A stretch of 64,000 nt of DNA from Rhizomys pruinosus (taxonomy: Eukaryota; Chordata; Mammalia; Rodentia; Spalacidae), in assembly GCA_009823505.1 (NCBI GenBank), contig VZQC01013287.1, forward strand, positions 3,219,185 to 3,283,184. The letters run 5' to 3'. A model generated the notes under the pieces. It was not told the DNA's origin, did not search any database, and saw nothing but the letters and a program-made list of their open reading frames with translations. Each line of letters opens with the position of its first letter. Position 1 is the first letter of the stretch. The position numbers and the translations under genes are program-made. Positions 22,566-35,432 of this stretch are shown in pieces.

Positions 22566-25500
22566 TTTGACCCTTTCCTTTCATGGGACAGCTCACTGAC
22601 CTTACCTCTCATGGGGCATCTCACTGACCCCTTCCTCTCAAGGGGCATCTCACTGACCCTTACCCTCATGGGACAGATCACTGACCTTACCTCTCATGGG
22701 GCATCTCACTGACCCTTCCTCTCATGGGGCATCTCACTGACCCTTCCCCTCATGGGGCATCTCACTGACCCTTCCCCTCATGGGGCATCTCACTGACCCT
22801 TCCCCTCATGGGGCATCTCACTGACCCAGCCATGGGGCATCTCATTGACCCTTCCTCTCATGGGGCATCTCACTGACCCTTCCTCTCATGGGGCATGTCA
22901 CTGACCCTTCCCCTCATGGGGCATCTCACTTACCCAGCCATGGGGCATCTCACTGACCCTTCCCCACATGGAGCATCTCACTGACCCTTCCCCACATGGG
23001 GCATCTCACTGACCATTCCCCTCATGGGGCATCTCACTGACCCTTCCCCTCATGGGGCATCTCACTGACCCTTCCCCTCATGGGACATCTCACTGACCAT
23101 TCCCCTCATGGGGCATCTCACTGACCCTTCCTCTCATGGGTCACCTCACTGACCTAGCCATGGGGCATCTCACTGACCCTTCCTCTCATGGGGCATCTCA
23201 CTGACCCTTCCAGCCATGGGGCATCTCACTGACCCTTCCCTCTCATGGGACATCTCACTCACCATTCCCCTCATGGGGCATCTCACTGACCATTCCCCTC
23301 ATGGGGCATCTCACTGACCCTTCCCCTCATGGGGCATCTCACTGACCCTTCCTCTCATGGAGCATCTCACTGACCCAGTCATGGGGCATCTCACTGACCC
23401 TTCCTCTCATGGGGCATCTCACTGACCCTTCCAGCCATGGAGCATCTCACTGACCCTTCCCCTCATGGGGCATCTCACTGACCCTTCCCCTCATGGGGCA
23501 TCTCACTGACCCTTACCCTCATGGGACATCTCACTGACCCTTCCAGCCTGGGGCATCTCACTGACCCTTCCCCTCATGGGACATCTCACTGATCCTTCCG
23601 CTCATGGGGCATCTCAGTGACCCTTCCCTTCATGGGACATCTCACTGACCATTCCCCTCATGGGGCATCTCACTGACCGTTCCTTTCATGGGGCATCTCA
23701 CTGATGTTTCCTCTCATGGGGCATCTCACTGACCCTTCCCTCTCATGGGACATCTCACTGACCCTTCTTCTCTCATGGGGCATCTCACTGACTCTTCCTC
23801 TCATGGGGCATCTCACTGACCTTCCCCTCATGGGGCATCTCACTGATGTTTCCTCTCATGGGGCATCTCACTGACCTTCCCTCTCATGGGGCATCTCACT
23901 GACCCTTCCCTCATGGGGCATCTCACTGACCCTTCCTTCTCATGGGGCATGTCACTGACCCTTCCCCTCATTGGGCATCTCACTGACCCTTCCTTTCATG
24001 GGGCTTCTCACTGACCCTTCCCCTCGTGGGGCATCTCACTGACCCTTTCCCTCATGGGATCTCACTGACCTTTCCCCTCATGGGGCATCTCAATGACCCT
24101 TCCCTCATGGGGATCTCACTGACCCTTCCCCTCATGGGGCATCTCACTGACCCTTCCCTCATGGGGCATCTCACTGACCCTTCCACCATGGGCATCTCAC
24201 TGACCCTTCCTTTCATGGGGCTTCTCACTGACCCTTCCCCTCTGGGGCATCTCACTGACCCTTCCCTCAGGGCATCACTGCCTTCATGGGGCATCTCACT
24301 GACCCTTCCTCCATGGGGCATCTCACTGACCCTTCCTCTCATGGGGCATCTCACTGACCCTCCCCTCATGGGCATCTCACTGACCCAGCCATGGGGCATC
24401 TCACTGACCCTTCCCTCATGGGGCATCTCACTGACCCTTCCCCTCATGGGCATCTCACTGACCCTTCCCCATGGGGCATCTCACTGACCCTTCCCTCAGG
24501 GGGCATCTCACACCTTCCCCTCAGGGCATCACTGACCACTCCCCATGGGACATCTCTCACCATTCCCTCATGGGCATCTCACTGACCTTCCCTCCATGGG
24601 GCATCTCACTGACCTTCCCCATGGGGCATCCCTGACCTCCACCTAGGGGATCTCACTGACCTCCCTCTCATGGGGCACCACTGACCCTTCCTCCTATGGG
24701 GCATCTCACTGACCCTTCCCTCATGGGGCATCTCACTGACCCTTCCCTCATGGGGCATTCACTGACCCTTCCCCTCATTGGGCATCTCACTGACCCTTCC
24801 TTCATGGGGCTTCTCACTGACCCTTCCCCTCGTGGGGCATCTCACTGACCCTTCCCTCATGGGATCTCACTGACCTTTCCCCTCATGGGGCATCTCAATG
24901 ACCCTTCTCTCTCATGGGGATCTCACTGACCCTTCCCCTCATGGGGCATCTCACTGACCGTTCCTTTCATGGGGCATCTCACTGACCCGTCCCTCTCATG
25001 GGCATCTCACTGACCCTTCCCCTCTGGGGCATCGTCACTGACCTTTCCTCTCATGGGGCATCTCACTGACCTTTCCCTCATGGGGCATCTCACTGACCTT
25101 CCCTTCATGGGGCATCTCACTGACCGTTCCCTCTCATGGGGCATCTCACTGACCTCTTCCCTCTCATGGGCATCTCACTGACCATTCCCCTCATGGGGCA
25201 TCTCACTGACCCTTCCCCTCATGGGGCATCTCACTGACCCTTTCCCTCATGGGCATCTCACTGACCTTTCCCCTCATGGGGCATCTCACTGACCCTTACT
25301 CTCATGGGGCATCTCACTGACCCTTCCTCTCATGGGGCATGTCACTGACCCTTCCCCTCATTGGCATCTCACTGACCTTCCTCTCATGGGCATCTCACTG
25401 ACCTTCCCCTCATGGGGATCTCACTGACCCTTCCCCTCATGGGCATCTCACTGACCCTTCCCTCTCATGGGGCATTCACTGACCCTTCCCCTCATGGGCA

Positions 25501-27135
25501 TCTCACTGACCCTTCCCCATGGGGCATCTCACTGACCTCCCCTCATGGGGCATCTCACTGACCTTCCTTCATGGGGCATCTCACTGACTCGTTCCTCTCA
25601 TGGGGCATCTCACTGACCCTTCCAGCCATGGGGATCTCACTGACCCTTCCTCCATGGGGCATCTCACTGACCCTTCCCTCTCATGGGGCATCCACTGACC
25701 CTTCCCTCTCATGGGGCATCTCACTGACCTTCCCTTCATGGGGCATCTCACTGACCTTCCCCTCATGGGACATCTCTCACCTTCCCCTCATGGGGGCAAA
25801 ATCCTCACTGACCCTTCCCTCTCATGGGGCATCTCACTGACCCTTCCCCTCATGGGTCCACTGCTTCCCTCAGGGCATCTCACTGACCCTTCCCTCATGG
25901 GGCATCTCACTGACCCTTCCCTCATGGGGCATCTCACTGACCCTTCCTCTCATGGGGCTATCTCACTGACCCAGCCATGGGGATCTCACTGATGTTTCCT
26001 CTCATGGGGCATCTCACTGACCCTTTCCCTCATGGGCATCTCACTGACCCTTCCTCTCATGGGGCATCTCACTGACCCTTCCCCTCATTGGGCATCTCAC
26101 TGACCCTTCCCTCTCATTGGGGCATCTCACTGACCCTTCCTTCTCATGGGGCATGTCACTGACCCTTCCCCTCATTGGGCATCTCACTGACCCTTCCTCA
26201 TGGGGCTCTCACTGACCTTCCTCATGGGGCATCTCACTGATTTTCCCCTCATGGGGCATCTCACTGACCCTTCCTCTCATGGGGCATCTCACTGACCCTC
26301 TTCCCTCATGGGGCATCTCACTGACCCTTCCCCTCATGGGGCATCTCACACCCTTTCTCTCATGGAACATCTCACTGACCCAGTCATGGGGCATCTCACT
26401 GACCCTTCCCTCATGGGGCATCTCACTGACCTTCCACTCATGGGCATCTCACTGACCTTCCTAGGGGGCATCCACGGACCCTTCCCTCATGGGGCATCCC
26501 ACTGACCCTTCCCCTCATGGGGCATCTCACTGACCTTCCTTTCATGGGGCATCTCACTGACCGTTCCTTTCATGGGGCATCTCACTGACCGTTCCTTTCA
26601 TGGGGCATCTCACTGACCGTTCCTTTCATGGGGCATCTCACTGACCTTCCTTTCATGGGGCATCTCACTGACCGTTCCTTTCATGGGGCATCTCACTGGA
26701 CTCGTTCCTCTCATGGGGCATCTCACTGACTCCTTACTCTACCATGGGGCATCTCACTGACTCTTCCTCTCATGGGACATCTCACTGACCCTTTCCCTCA
26801 TGGGGCATCTCACTGACCATTCCCTTCATGGGGCATCTCACTGACCCTTCCCTCTCATGGGGCATCTCACTGACCCTTACCCTCATGGGACATCTCACTG
26901 ACCCTTTCCCTCATGAGGCATCTCACTGACCATTCCCCTCATGGGGCATCTCACTGACCCTTCCCTCTCATGGGGCATCTCACTGACCCGTCCCCTCATG
27001 GGACATCTCACTGACCCTTCCTCTCATGGGGCATCTTACTGACCCTTCCAGCCATGGGGCATCTCACTGACCCTTCCAGCCATGGGGCATCTCACTGATG
27101 ATTCTTCCTCTCATGGGAGAATCTCACTGATCTTC
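22566..27135 (+). repeat. Minisatellite, about 28-bp unit, roughly 160 copies
   Basis: The unit reads CTCATGGGGCATCTCACTGA followed by CCCTTCCC (28 bases). Main variants are TCTCATGG for CCTCATGG, CATGGGACATC for CATGGGGCATC, CTCACTGATGTTTCC, GACCGTTCC and GACCATTCC, and a shorter unit with GACCCAGCCATGG. 28 is not a multiple of three, so the apparent proteins of repeated MGHLTDPS or MRGRVSE are frame accidents. Units at 22.57-24.04 and 26.51-27.13 kb are mostly clean, while 24.04-26.51 kb has many one-base losses. There are no spacers, so it is not a CRISPR array. The array lies in the large Pde11a intron. Confidence 0.97.
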
Positions 27136-28250
27136 CACCCACAGGGCATTAGTTCACTGGTCATTAGTTCAGAGTCTTCGTTCCTCTTTCCTTTTTTGGT
27201 TACTGTCTAATATAATCTTTTTCCTTTTCTCCCCATCCCTATAATTTGAATATAAAATACAAAACCCCTTCCACTTCTCATATAATGTTTTTCTATAGCC
27301 TCTGACCACTGGTGTAGTCGGTATCGATTCCCTCATAACCTGTACTGTCTGCTTGTCAAGGGTTTTCCCATTGAAATCCTTCTGTGGAATTCTGGGGCCT
27401 GCGGTTAGATCACAATTCTTCTCCTTGTTATATGTCACAGGCTGGCCCGTGCATCTTAAGTCCTTCATTCCTCAGTGGTTCCAAACTTCAGAACATACCA
27501 GAACACAGGCTGCTGGCCCTGCTTCCAGAGTTCCTGACTCAGTTGTTCTGAAACGGAGCCTACGAATTAGTATTTCTTACAAGCTCCAGGTAAAGCTGGA
27601 TGCTGCTGGTTTGGGGATAACACTGAGAAATGCTGGTTAAAGCCTACCCATGTACATTCCAGGGTAAATGCTGCCTGGATTGGAGTGCTGTTCCAGAGGT
27701 CATGGGTTGGATGTAAGGGTGAGCAGAGAGGAAAGAAATACAGCTGACTGCATCCTCTCCCAGATCTCAGTGTGATCTGAATAGCTTCACTAATGAAGAG
27801 TGGAAATGTTTCTTCAGCTTTATTTTAACAGTTATATTTTGCATGCCTGGATTTCTTTTCATTTCCAAATTCTATTGAAAATGGAAATATAAAAATGCTG
27901 TGAACTCTGTTTTGATGAATATCAGTTTAGAGCCCTTTGGTTTGTAAAAGCAATCTGATTAACATGCTGTTCCAAAATCATGCAATCATAAGACTTGCTC
28001 TACACATTTCTGAATACAGAAATCAAAGTTCATCCTTGATTTGCATTGTCTTGTATATGACTGTGTTGTTTCCCTGTCTACAGGGAGCAGCTTGATTTTG
28101 TGTGTGTGTGGAGTAATTGTTTTATAGCTTATCTTCAAGAATTCTCAAGGCCTGGACATTTCTTTCCATTTAGCAAAACTTTGTTTTCTTAATTGTCACC
28201 ACTTAGTTTGCCAATCCTGCAAGGAGTATAGCTTGGCTTTTGAGCATGGG
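27136..28250. other. Intron without recognisable features
   Basis: Unique intron just after the minisatellite; the ORFs at 27169-27640 on both strands are unsupported. Confidence 0.65.
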
Positions 28251-28372
28251 GACTTGGGGTCAGGCTGCTTGAACTTGTAATCCTGACTCTGTTAGCCTTA
28301 TAACCTTGGCCTAATTACTTAAATCAAGGCCCAGTTTCCTCATGAGTAAAAGGCATGAAATATGTGCCGTTT
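28250..28372 (+). mobile_element. MIR SINE fragment
   Basis: TAACCTTGGCCTAATTACTT and CCCAGTTTCCTCATGAGTAA match the MIR core. Confidence 0.7.
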
Positions 28373-28546
28373 TGAATCACTTTCCACTGGCCAGAGCAAG
28401 TTGTGGTTCCATTTAACTCCATCTGAATGAGTCAGAGTAATCTACCATGGGCCCTAAAAGGAGAGAGTCGGAAATGCTTGGTGATGAGTCAGAATGGTTA
28501 CCACCATGGATTGGGAAAACAAATAGCAACTTCAAATTGTGCCCAA

Positions 28547-28769
28547 GGGGGCTGGATAGATGGCCTAGCAGCTAAGAGCGCCGACTGCTCTTACAGAGGA
28601 CCCGGGTTTGATTCCCAGCACCCACATGGCGGCTGAGAACCGTCTTTGACTCCAGTTCCAGGGGAATCTGATGCCCTCTTCTGACCTCCGCAGCATTGCA
28701 CGACACGGGTGCACAGACCTGCATGCAGACAGTACATTCATACACATAAAAAATAAATAAAATTAAAAA
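28547..28769 (+). mobile_element. B2 SINE, young
   Basis: Complete B2 without the 17-bp duplication. Target duplication AAATTGTGCCCAA (28534-28546) and AAATTGTGTCCAA (28770-28782). Confidence 0.94.
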
Positions 28770-28782
28770 AAATTGTGTCCAA

Positions 28783-29930
28783 AACCAGAGGAAATGATTC
28801 CAGTGTGTGAACTCCACCCTATGGATTTTTTGGTTTATTTATTTACTTATTTACTTATTTTTTTTGCCTCCAAATTCTCTTTTGTATTATAAGGATCATG
28901 TTTGGTAAATAAAATCTCCAAATAACTGCAATTATAGTATATGCACATTAGACATTATTTATATTTAACATATATGGCACATACGGCATTTGATTATCAG
29001 AAATCATTGCTTTGATTAAACACATTCTGATCCTCATGAGAGAAAGTCATTATAAGAGATGGATAGGGATTGGCTTATTTCTGTTATATAACTGTCAGGA
29101 AATGCTTATTCATTTCAATCATTTAAATGTCATTAGGATGAAAGAGACAGCCATTTTCTTTAGAAAAAGTTTCATGTGGTAATGATTTTTCTGTTTTTCT
29201 AAGTTCCTACTTGTCTCTCATGAAGGATCTCAACCATAAAAACTTAAATTAAAAAGTTTTTTTGTGATTAATTCTTAGTGTGATTCAACATGACTCTCTC
29301 TATACATATGCATTTTGGACTACTATTTATAACTGTTTTAAGATAAGTGCTCTGCTCCCTCAGTTGCACTGGTTTTTACATTCTGTTTTAAAGTGAGGCT
29401 GTTCTTGTTAATCACGAGGGTTATCAAATGTATTACTGCTTCACAAATGCTTCTCCAATGAACTCCTTGCTTACTTGTTGTTCTTGTTTACTATTAAGAA
29501 GAGAGAACATAGCATTCTTTTGGACTAATTGAACAAACTTGGATGGGTTATTGGTATTTCTAAAACAACTTTAACATGTGCCAAAGTTTTCCAAACCTAA
29601 AATTCATATATCTGGAACTATTAGTAGTCTGATTTCATTAATATTAAATTTCTCAATATCTCATTATTGAATATTTATTTATGTTTATTTTCTATGCCTC
29701 TCACCCCATAGTTTTTGCAAAATCAAAAAGATATTAGTATGATTTATCATCGTACAGAGATACAGTGCTTATTTGCATTGGTTACAGAAGACCACATTGG
29801 AACTCTTAATGTTTATGTGGCTTTGCTGGGACTTCCCTCTAGAGCAACAGGAGTAAGGAGGGAAGAGGCTTAATTTGGGCCATTGTCAAAACTGACTAGT
29901 GTCACAGAGTCATTGTGTGGTATGAGATGA
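28783..29930. other. Intron without recognisable features
   Basis: AT-rich unique intron, including (TTTA)n-like sequence at 28833-28863. Confidence 0.65.
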
Positions 29931-29934
29931 ATAG

Positions 29935-30225
29935 GAAGTGTTTTCTCCAAGACCCCATGTATTGAAGGTCTGGTCCCCAGTTGGTGGTGCTATTTTGGGA
30001 GGTGCTGGAAACTTCAGAAGGTAGGGCCTAGCTGGAGAACATAAGTCACTGGGGTGGGGTTCTCAGGGCAGTCTTGCAAATCTCCTCTTTCTATCTCCTT
30101 CTTCCACGATCTGAGCTGCTCTACTCTGCCATAATGAAATGAATTATTTAGTATGAATTAAAAGAATTCAACTTTCCTACGTGTTGTTTTTCTCAGGTAT
30201 TTGATCCTAGCAATGAAAAACCACA
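29935..30225 (+). mobile_element. MaLR-like LTR remnant
   Basis: CTGGTCCCCAGTTGGTGGTG, AAGTCACTGGGGTGGGGTTC and TTTGATCCTAGCAATGAAAA follow the order seen in the LTR at 12730. Confidence 0.65.
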
Positions 30226-30586
30226 TAATGGAAGGAAAGGGAGTCTAAAAAAATGCAATTTCCAATGTATCCAAGCCAAAGTTGGTGGCCACAGTGATAA
30301 GCTTTGATTTGAAGGAGTCAGGAAATAGCATCAATGCAGTTTGATCAACTTAATTTGGATGAGCACATTGTACCTGTCTTAATGGAATTTCTGTTTCAGC
30401 ACAGAGACAGTCACTAAATGAGCAGACACACGCTGAAAACAACTGCTACAAAGTCAAGAAGCAAAATGCCAAGGGAAAGTAGGCATTGATGGGAGATTGG
30501 CGGGAGCAGCGGGAATTGGATAGGACTGGTTTCTCCAAGGACATGACATTTAAACTGAGATCTGGAATATAAAGAAGAACCATATG

Positions 30587-30733
30587 GCCAGGCGTGGTAG
30601 CTTTAGTCCCAGCACTCAGGAAGCAGAGGCAGGCAGATCTCTGAGTTTGAGGCCAGCCTGGTCTACATAGTGAGTTCCAGGGCAGCCAGGGCTACAGGGA
30701 GACCCTGTCTCAAAAAGACGAAAAGAAAAGAGA
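30587..30733 (+). mobile_element. B1 SINE with small internal deletion
   Basis: GGCCAGGCGTGGTAGCTTTA (a few bases of the B1 body lost), GAGGCCAGCCTGGTCTACAT and ACCCTGTCTCAAAAAGACGA. Short flanking repeats of AAGAAGAACCA type. Confidence 0.9.
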
Positions 30734-30735
30734 AG

Positions 30736-31890
30736 AAGAACCAACTGGGCCAAGATTAGAGGAGGAGTATTTTGGGCAGCAAGGGACATAGACTGGAAGT
30801 CACATATGTAACAAAAATGTGAAGGAACAGGATGTGTGAGATGGGGTGGTATGGCCCAGCAGGGTCCTCATAAGCCAGTGCCTTGGAGGCTGATAAAGCA
30901 GATTATTATATTTCATGTGAAGCTTTTGGAGGGTTTAGACAAGAGACTGACTAAGTGACATGATCTTGTTAGTTTTCCAGTCCCTCTGACCTTGGAAGCT
31001 AGTAAGTGTTCCTCCTTAGTCATATTGCATTCCAGGAATCATTAGCACTCCACTTTGTATATTTGGTAGTGTCGCGTATTCCTGAGTTTATGGTAATGAA
31101 TTCCAGTGTGTGTGGAACATGATTCTGGTTGGCTGTGGAGGGTGGTAGACAAGAGAAGGTGTGGGCAAGAACATGGTAGCTTGAGAGGATGCTGGGAGAG
31201 GAGACCCAATCTGTGGAGACAGCCTACAGGGCCTTCTCAACCAAGGAGAAAGGGGACAGAGCCACAGGAGTGCTCAGCCCTGGAGTCCAGTCCCTACTTG
31301 GTATGAAGAGCAATACACCAGGGGTCCTGGAAAAAGAGGCAAGAAACAGCGTGTGAGGCCCACACACAGTTACCCAGGTCTGAAACATGAAAGCCTCCTC
31401 CTATCTGTCTGAATGAATGCCTCGAGCCGGCTCTCACCTGCTGTGGTGCAGGAAGCACGTGAGCTGACTTCTTTCAGAACCCAGTAACTGAGGGAAGTGG
31501 GAAGGCCTAGATGATTTTCCGGTTCTCAGCGTGGCAGGAGGCTGAAGACAGCCAATTTGATTATCTAACTCTCCGCAGGCACAGCTGAAGGAACACGATG
31601 ACTTAAAGAGTTTGTGAGTCAACAAATATTTAACCAGCATCAACTGTGTTTTAGGAGCTGTTCTAGAAGCTGGGGACATATTCTTGAAGTGAACAAAGAA
31701 GACAAAAATTGGTGCCAATATGGAGCTTAGAATCTGGAGTGAAGAGGCACGAAAGGAAAGTTAAATAAGTAAACAGTGTGTCAAGTGAGAGTGAGTGCCA
31801 GGGAAAAAGCAGGGAAGGGAGACTGGCCACGGCAACCGGGTCTGTGGGGAGAGCGGCGAGCGGTTATAGGCGTCTCTGTGGGTGGGGGTC
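30736..31890. other. Intron with old unassigned repeat-like sequence
   Basis: No gene. 31618-31800 (CAACAAATATTTAACCAGCA and AAGTGAACAAAGAAGACAAA) looks like an old mammal-wide interspersed repeat, but I cannot name the family. Confidence 0.5.
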
Positions 31891-31892
31891 TC

Positions 31893-32055
31893 GCCAATTT
31901 ATTTTATTTTACACATGGCATAGCATGCATGTAGAGGTCAGAGAACAATTTGAAGGAGTTGATTCTCTCCTTCCACCATGTGAGTCCTGGGGATTGAATT
32001 CATGTCAGCAGGCTTGGGTGCAATTGCCTTTACCAGCTGCCATCTCACCAGCTCT
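31893..32055 (-). mobile_element. B3 SINE
   Basis: AGAGGTCAGAGAACAATTTG, GATTCTCTCCTTCCACCATG and TACCAGCTGCCATCTCACCA. Confidence 0.85.
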
Positions 32056-32274
32056 AAAGAGAACTATCCATGAAGCTAGTGCTGACCAGTGGAAATTAAA
32101 ACTCAGTGTTGCAGGAAGGACAAGGCATGTGGATAAGGGGTAGCATTTAGTGCAAAGGCTCTGTACCAGAGGTATGTCTACCTTGTTGAAGGATGAACGA
32201 GGAGGCCAGTGGAACAGGGGGAGAAGGGGATTTACTGCATCATGTTATCTACGCTAACAAGTCTTTTGGAAACA

Positions 32275-32433
32275 TCTTTTTTTTTTTTTAGTCTTTTTGA
32301 GTCAGGGTCTCCCTGTAGCTCCAGCTGTCCTGGAACTCACTCTGTAGACCAGGCTGGCCTTGAACTCACAGAGATCCACCTGCCTCTGCCTCCTGAGTGC
32401 TGGGATTAAAGGCATGTGCAACCATGCCTGGCC
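32275..32433 (-). mobile_element. B1 SINE
   Basis: Poly(T), then GGGTCTCCCTGTAGCTCCAG, AGACCAGGCTGGCCTTGAAC and GGGATTAAAGGCATGTGCAA. Confidence 0.94.
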
Positions 32434-33236
32434 TGACCATGACTTTTAAGGCCACACTTGAAAGCAGGTGCTAAGACAGGAGCCCAGCCAAAGCTTTTAC
32501 AATCCGTGGACAACTGAGCTATGAAAGCTGTGCTAACATTCAGGCAACCCGGTTCCTCAGGGCATGGATCTCTAGTCCCAGGCCATCCAGGTCAGGTTGT
32601 CTTCCAGGGTCCTGACAACAACTAGATTAAATTAGAAATATCTGAAATTCCCCCAGGTACCCCAAAGCCCCAATCTCACTGACACAGTTGGCATTGGATT
32701 ATTCCTTAGGTGTGGCCACCTCTGGAGGCCCGTCTAGTTGGAGGCTGTTTGCAGGGCTATGAACAGTGTGCAGTGTACAGGCTCACACTTAGGTGCAACC
32801 TAGCATGATATAAATGGGTTGGAGAACAGAAGCAGGCAACTCTAATCTCATTTAAATAGTTTTTAGAATTTGTTCCATTTACTTGACTCTTGTTATGATT
32901 TTCCAGCCCTGGTAGTAAAGCACTATTAAGATTCTTCACATTGCACCTGAAAGTGAGTGCAAGTTTCCTCTTTGGCTGACCAAAGCACAGGCTTCATAAA
33001 CCATTAATTGCACGACAAGCCTCCGAGGTACGGAAAGGAGATTCCACTACAGTAGCTATTTTCTTCCTGTGCTGTGGAGCTATCAACCTGATTCAACTAA
33101 CTTATGACATAGCGTTAGATTTAGATTGGATTGAATCAAGGATTAAGCTCGCCAGAAAGGGTTCCTTCTGATAAGCTGGTACTTTCCCACGAAGTTCAAG
33201 AGGTGCAGGAGGATACATTTCCAAGGGTGTTTTATT
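32434..33236. other. Intron without recognisable features
   Basis: Unique intron up to the left edge of the duplicated block. Confidence 0.65.
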
Positions 33237-33242
33237 CACTTG

Positions 33243-33249
<7 letters not shown>

Positions 33250-33289
<40 letters not shown>

Positions 33290-33497
33290 AATGTACGAGT
33301 GTACTGCTTGCATGTTTGCATGTGGGTGGGTGCACCTGTTTTGTGCAATGCTGCGGAGGTCAGAAGAGGGAGTCGGATTCCCCTGGAACTGGAGTTATAG
33401 ACAATCTTCGCCGCCATGGTGGTTGCTGGGAATCAAACCTGGGTCCTTTTCAAGAGCAGTCAGTGCTCGAACCGCTGAGGCCCGCTCTCCAGCCCCT
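33250..33497 (-). mobile_element. B2 SINE at the left edge of copy A
   Basis: Poly(T) of about 40, then TGTACGAGTGTACTGCTTGC and CCCCTGGAACTGGAGTTATA. It is flanked by CACTTGAGCTTTT (from 33237) and CACCTTGAGCTTTT (33498-33511), a target duplication showing that this left junction is genuine. Confidence 0.92.
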
Positions 33498-33719
33498 CAC
33501 CTTGAGCTTTTAAATCCACAGTCCCTTCTTCAGTACTTGTCCCTTAGCTGCTGTCATCACTCTACCAGAAGCATGCTTCCTGCTGTGGACAGCAAGCCTT
33601 TGAAGCTGCTTTGCAGCCCTCTTCCTTCACCACCAGCTAAGGGGGGGCACTACCACAATTGAGGAGCAGCCCCCACATGACACCTTCTACCCCACCTGAA
33701 CACGGGCACTTGTAACCAA

Positions 33720-33915
33720 GACCTGAGCTTGAATGTGGCTTCCTACCCAGCAGGGTAATACAAGCCACAAAACCTGTCTCAGCAAGTTTCTAGACTTTAC
33801 TGAGGCTCTGTTTGCTTATTTGGGAGGTGGGATCTTACTGTGTTCCCCATGCTGCTTTGATGAAGGTTCTATGAGATATCCCTATAACACAGAATATTAG
33901 TGTCAGGCACAGAGA
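33720..33915 (+). mobile_element. MIR-like fragment, copy A (copy B at 40238-40430)
   Basis: TTACTGAGGCTCTGTTTGCT and AATATTAGTGTCAGGCACAG match the MIR layout loosely. Confidence 0.45.
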
Positions 33916-34299
33916 AAAACACACATATAAATGCAGCACTTTTATAAGCACCCCCAAAATCAATCATAAAAGCAGAAGGAAGGAAAACATAAACCACTGA
34001 GGGGGAAAATTCCAAATACACCAGAACAGTGAGTCTGCATAATAGTTACTTCTTAAGGTTTCCATGGGGACCATGGTAAGTTACTCCAAACATCTGCTGT
34101 GTTTGGGAGCTGTGGTCCATGATCCTGAAACATATTCCTTAGACCCTGTTAGTGGTGACAAATCCTATGAAGGTGGATTTGATTTTGGAAAGCCACCAAA
34201 TGTCGCTCAGCAGGAAATAAAATGAAAACATAGTCAATTTTTTTGTTAAAAACAAAGTATGTTTACAAAGTACAGAGATTAATCTTGTCTCCAAAGATG

Positions 34300-34850
34300 G
34301 CAGGACGATCCCACGAAAATGTCAAACTAATCATATTCCCCTCCTGCTGAAAACTCCTCAATCATTCTCTGCCACTTTCTAATCAAGTTCAGATTCTTCC
34401 ATGCAGCACAAACATCTTCTGTGATCTATGCTGGAGAGCTCTAGCTTGTTCATGCCTGCCTCCTCTGCTGTGCAAAGTGCCTGCCTGGCTGTCCTCAGCA
34501 GCATGCTAGCTCAGTCCTCCCTAGACTTTTCTTCTCTCTAGAACATTCTTGGTAATCATCTTTCAAAACCGTTTAGTTCAGTGGCCTCTGTCACTCAGAA
34601 GTTACTATCTCTACAATGCAGGTGTGATGAAGCTCTTTGAAGTGGATGCCTCTCCTCCGCGCTCTACTCACGTGGTACCTACCTCTCTCCTGAATTCATC
34701 AGACTGCACAGCAATCATACTTTCCACCACCTCTGTCCTCTGATAGACTGAAATTATATAAAGTATCCTACATTTCATGGAATTGGTGTAGCATCTACAA
34801 TGTTCTGGTAAGGATTAAGTGCTTAGCATTCAGTAGGTGATTCATTATGT
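34300..34850 (+). mobile_element. L2 LINE remnant, copy A
   Basis: CCTCCTGCTGAAAACTCCTC, TTCTGTGATCTATGCTGGAG and CATGCCTGCCTCCTCTGCTG follow the L2 3' region. Confidence 0.65.
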
Positions 34851-34911
34851 ATGATTGCAGCCAACTTGGACCTAGAAGTCTGGAGAAGTGTTCGCCCTTG
34901 GCCACCATCTT

Positions 34912-34914
<3 letters not shown>

Positions 34915-34951
<37 letters not shown>

Positions 34952-35233
34952 TGTTGTGTGTGTGTGTTTTTCTGTGGAGGCCAGAGGTAATGCTGGTATC
35001 ATTCTTCGTACCATTACCTTGTTTTTTAAGCAGTCTCATCTGATCTTGTGGCTTCAGCTAATTAGTGGGCTGGTATGAGACATACCCAAGGATCTACCTG
35101 CCTCTGCCTCTCAAGCTCTGGAATTACTAGCTCACACCACCACACCAAGCTTTTTACACGAACTCAGGATCAGACTCCGGTCCTCATGCTCTTGCAGCAA
35201 GCACTTTACACACAGCTGTCTCACTAGCCTTCA
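34915..35233 (-). mobile_element. B4 SINE with (TG)n tail, copy A
   Basis: (TG)n, then GAGGCCAGAGGTAATGCTGG and TCTCAAGCTCTGGAATTACT, ending CACACAGCTGTCTCACTAGC. Many base losses relative to copy B. Confidence 0.75.
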
Positions 35234-35261
35234 TAGGTTCCTTTTCATTGTTAACAAATTA

Positions 35262-35432
35262 CTGGGTGTGGTGGTGCACACCTTTAATCCTAGCACTTGG
35301 GAGGCAGAGCAGGGGTCCTCTGTGAGTTCAAGGCCAGCTGGTTACAATAAAAAGTTCCAGGACAGCTGGAGCTACAGGGAGACCCTGTCTCAAAAAGACA
35401 AAAATAAACAAATAAATAAATAAATAACTAAA
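35262..35432 (+). mobile_element. B1 SINE, copy A
   Basis: ACTGGGTGTGGTGGTGCACA start; corrupted in the middle (GAGGCAGAGCAGGGGTCCTC against GAGGCAGAGGCAGGTGGGTC in copy B). Confidence 0.9.

Noticed and set aside
24026..26505. Long ORFs of repeated MGHLTDPS (plus) and MRGRVSE (minus)
   Set aside because: They come from the 28-bp minisatellite; the unit is not a multiple of three and the frames stay open only because of indels.
22566..27135. CRISPR-like array of direct repeats
   Set aside because: The units are contiguous with no unique spacers, in a mammalian intron.
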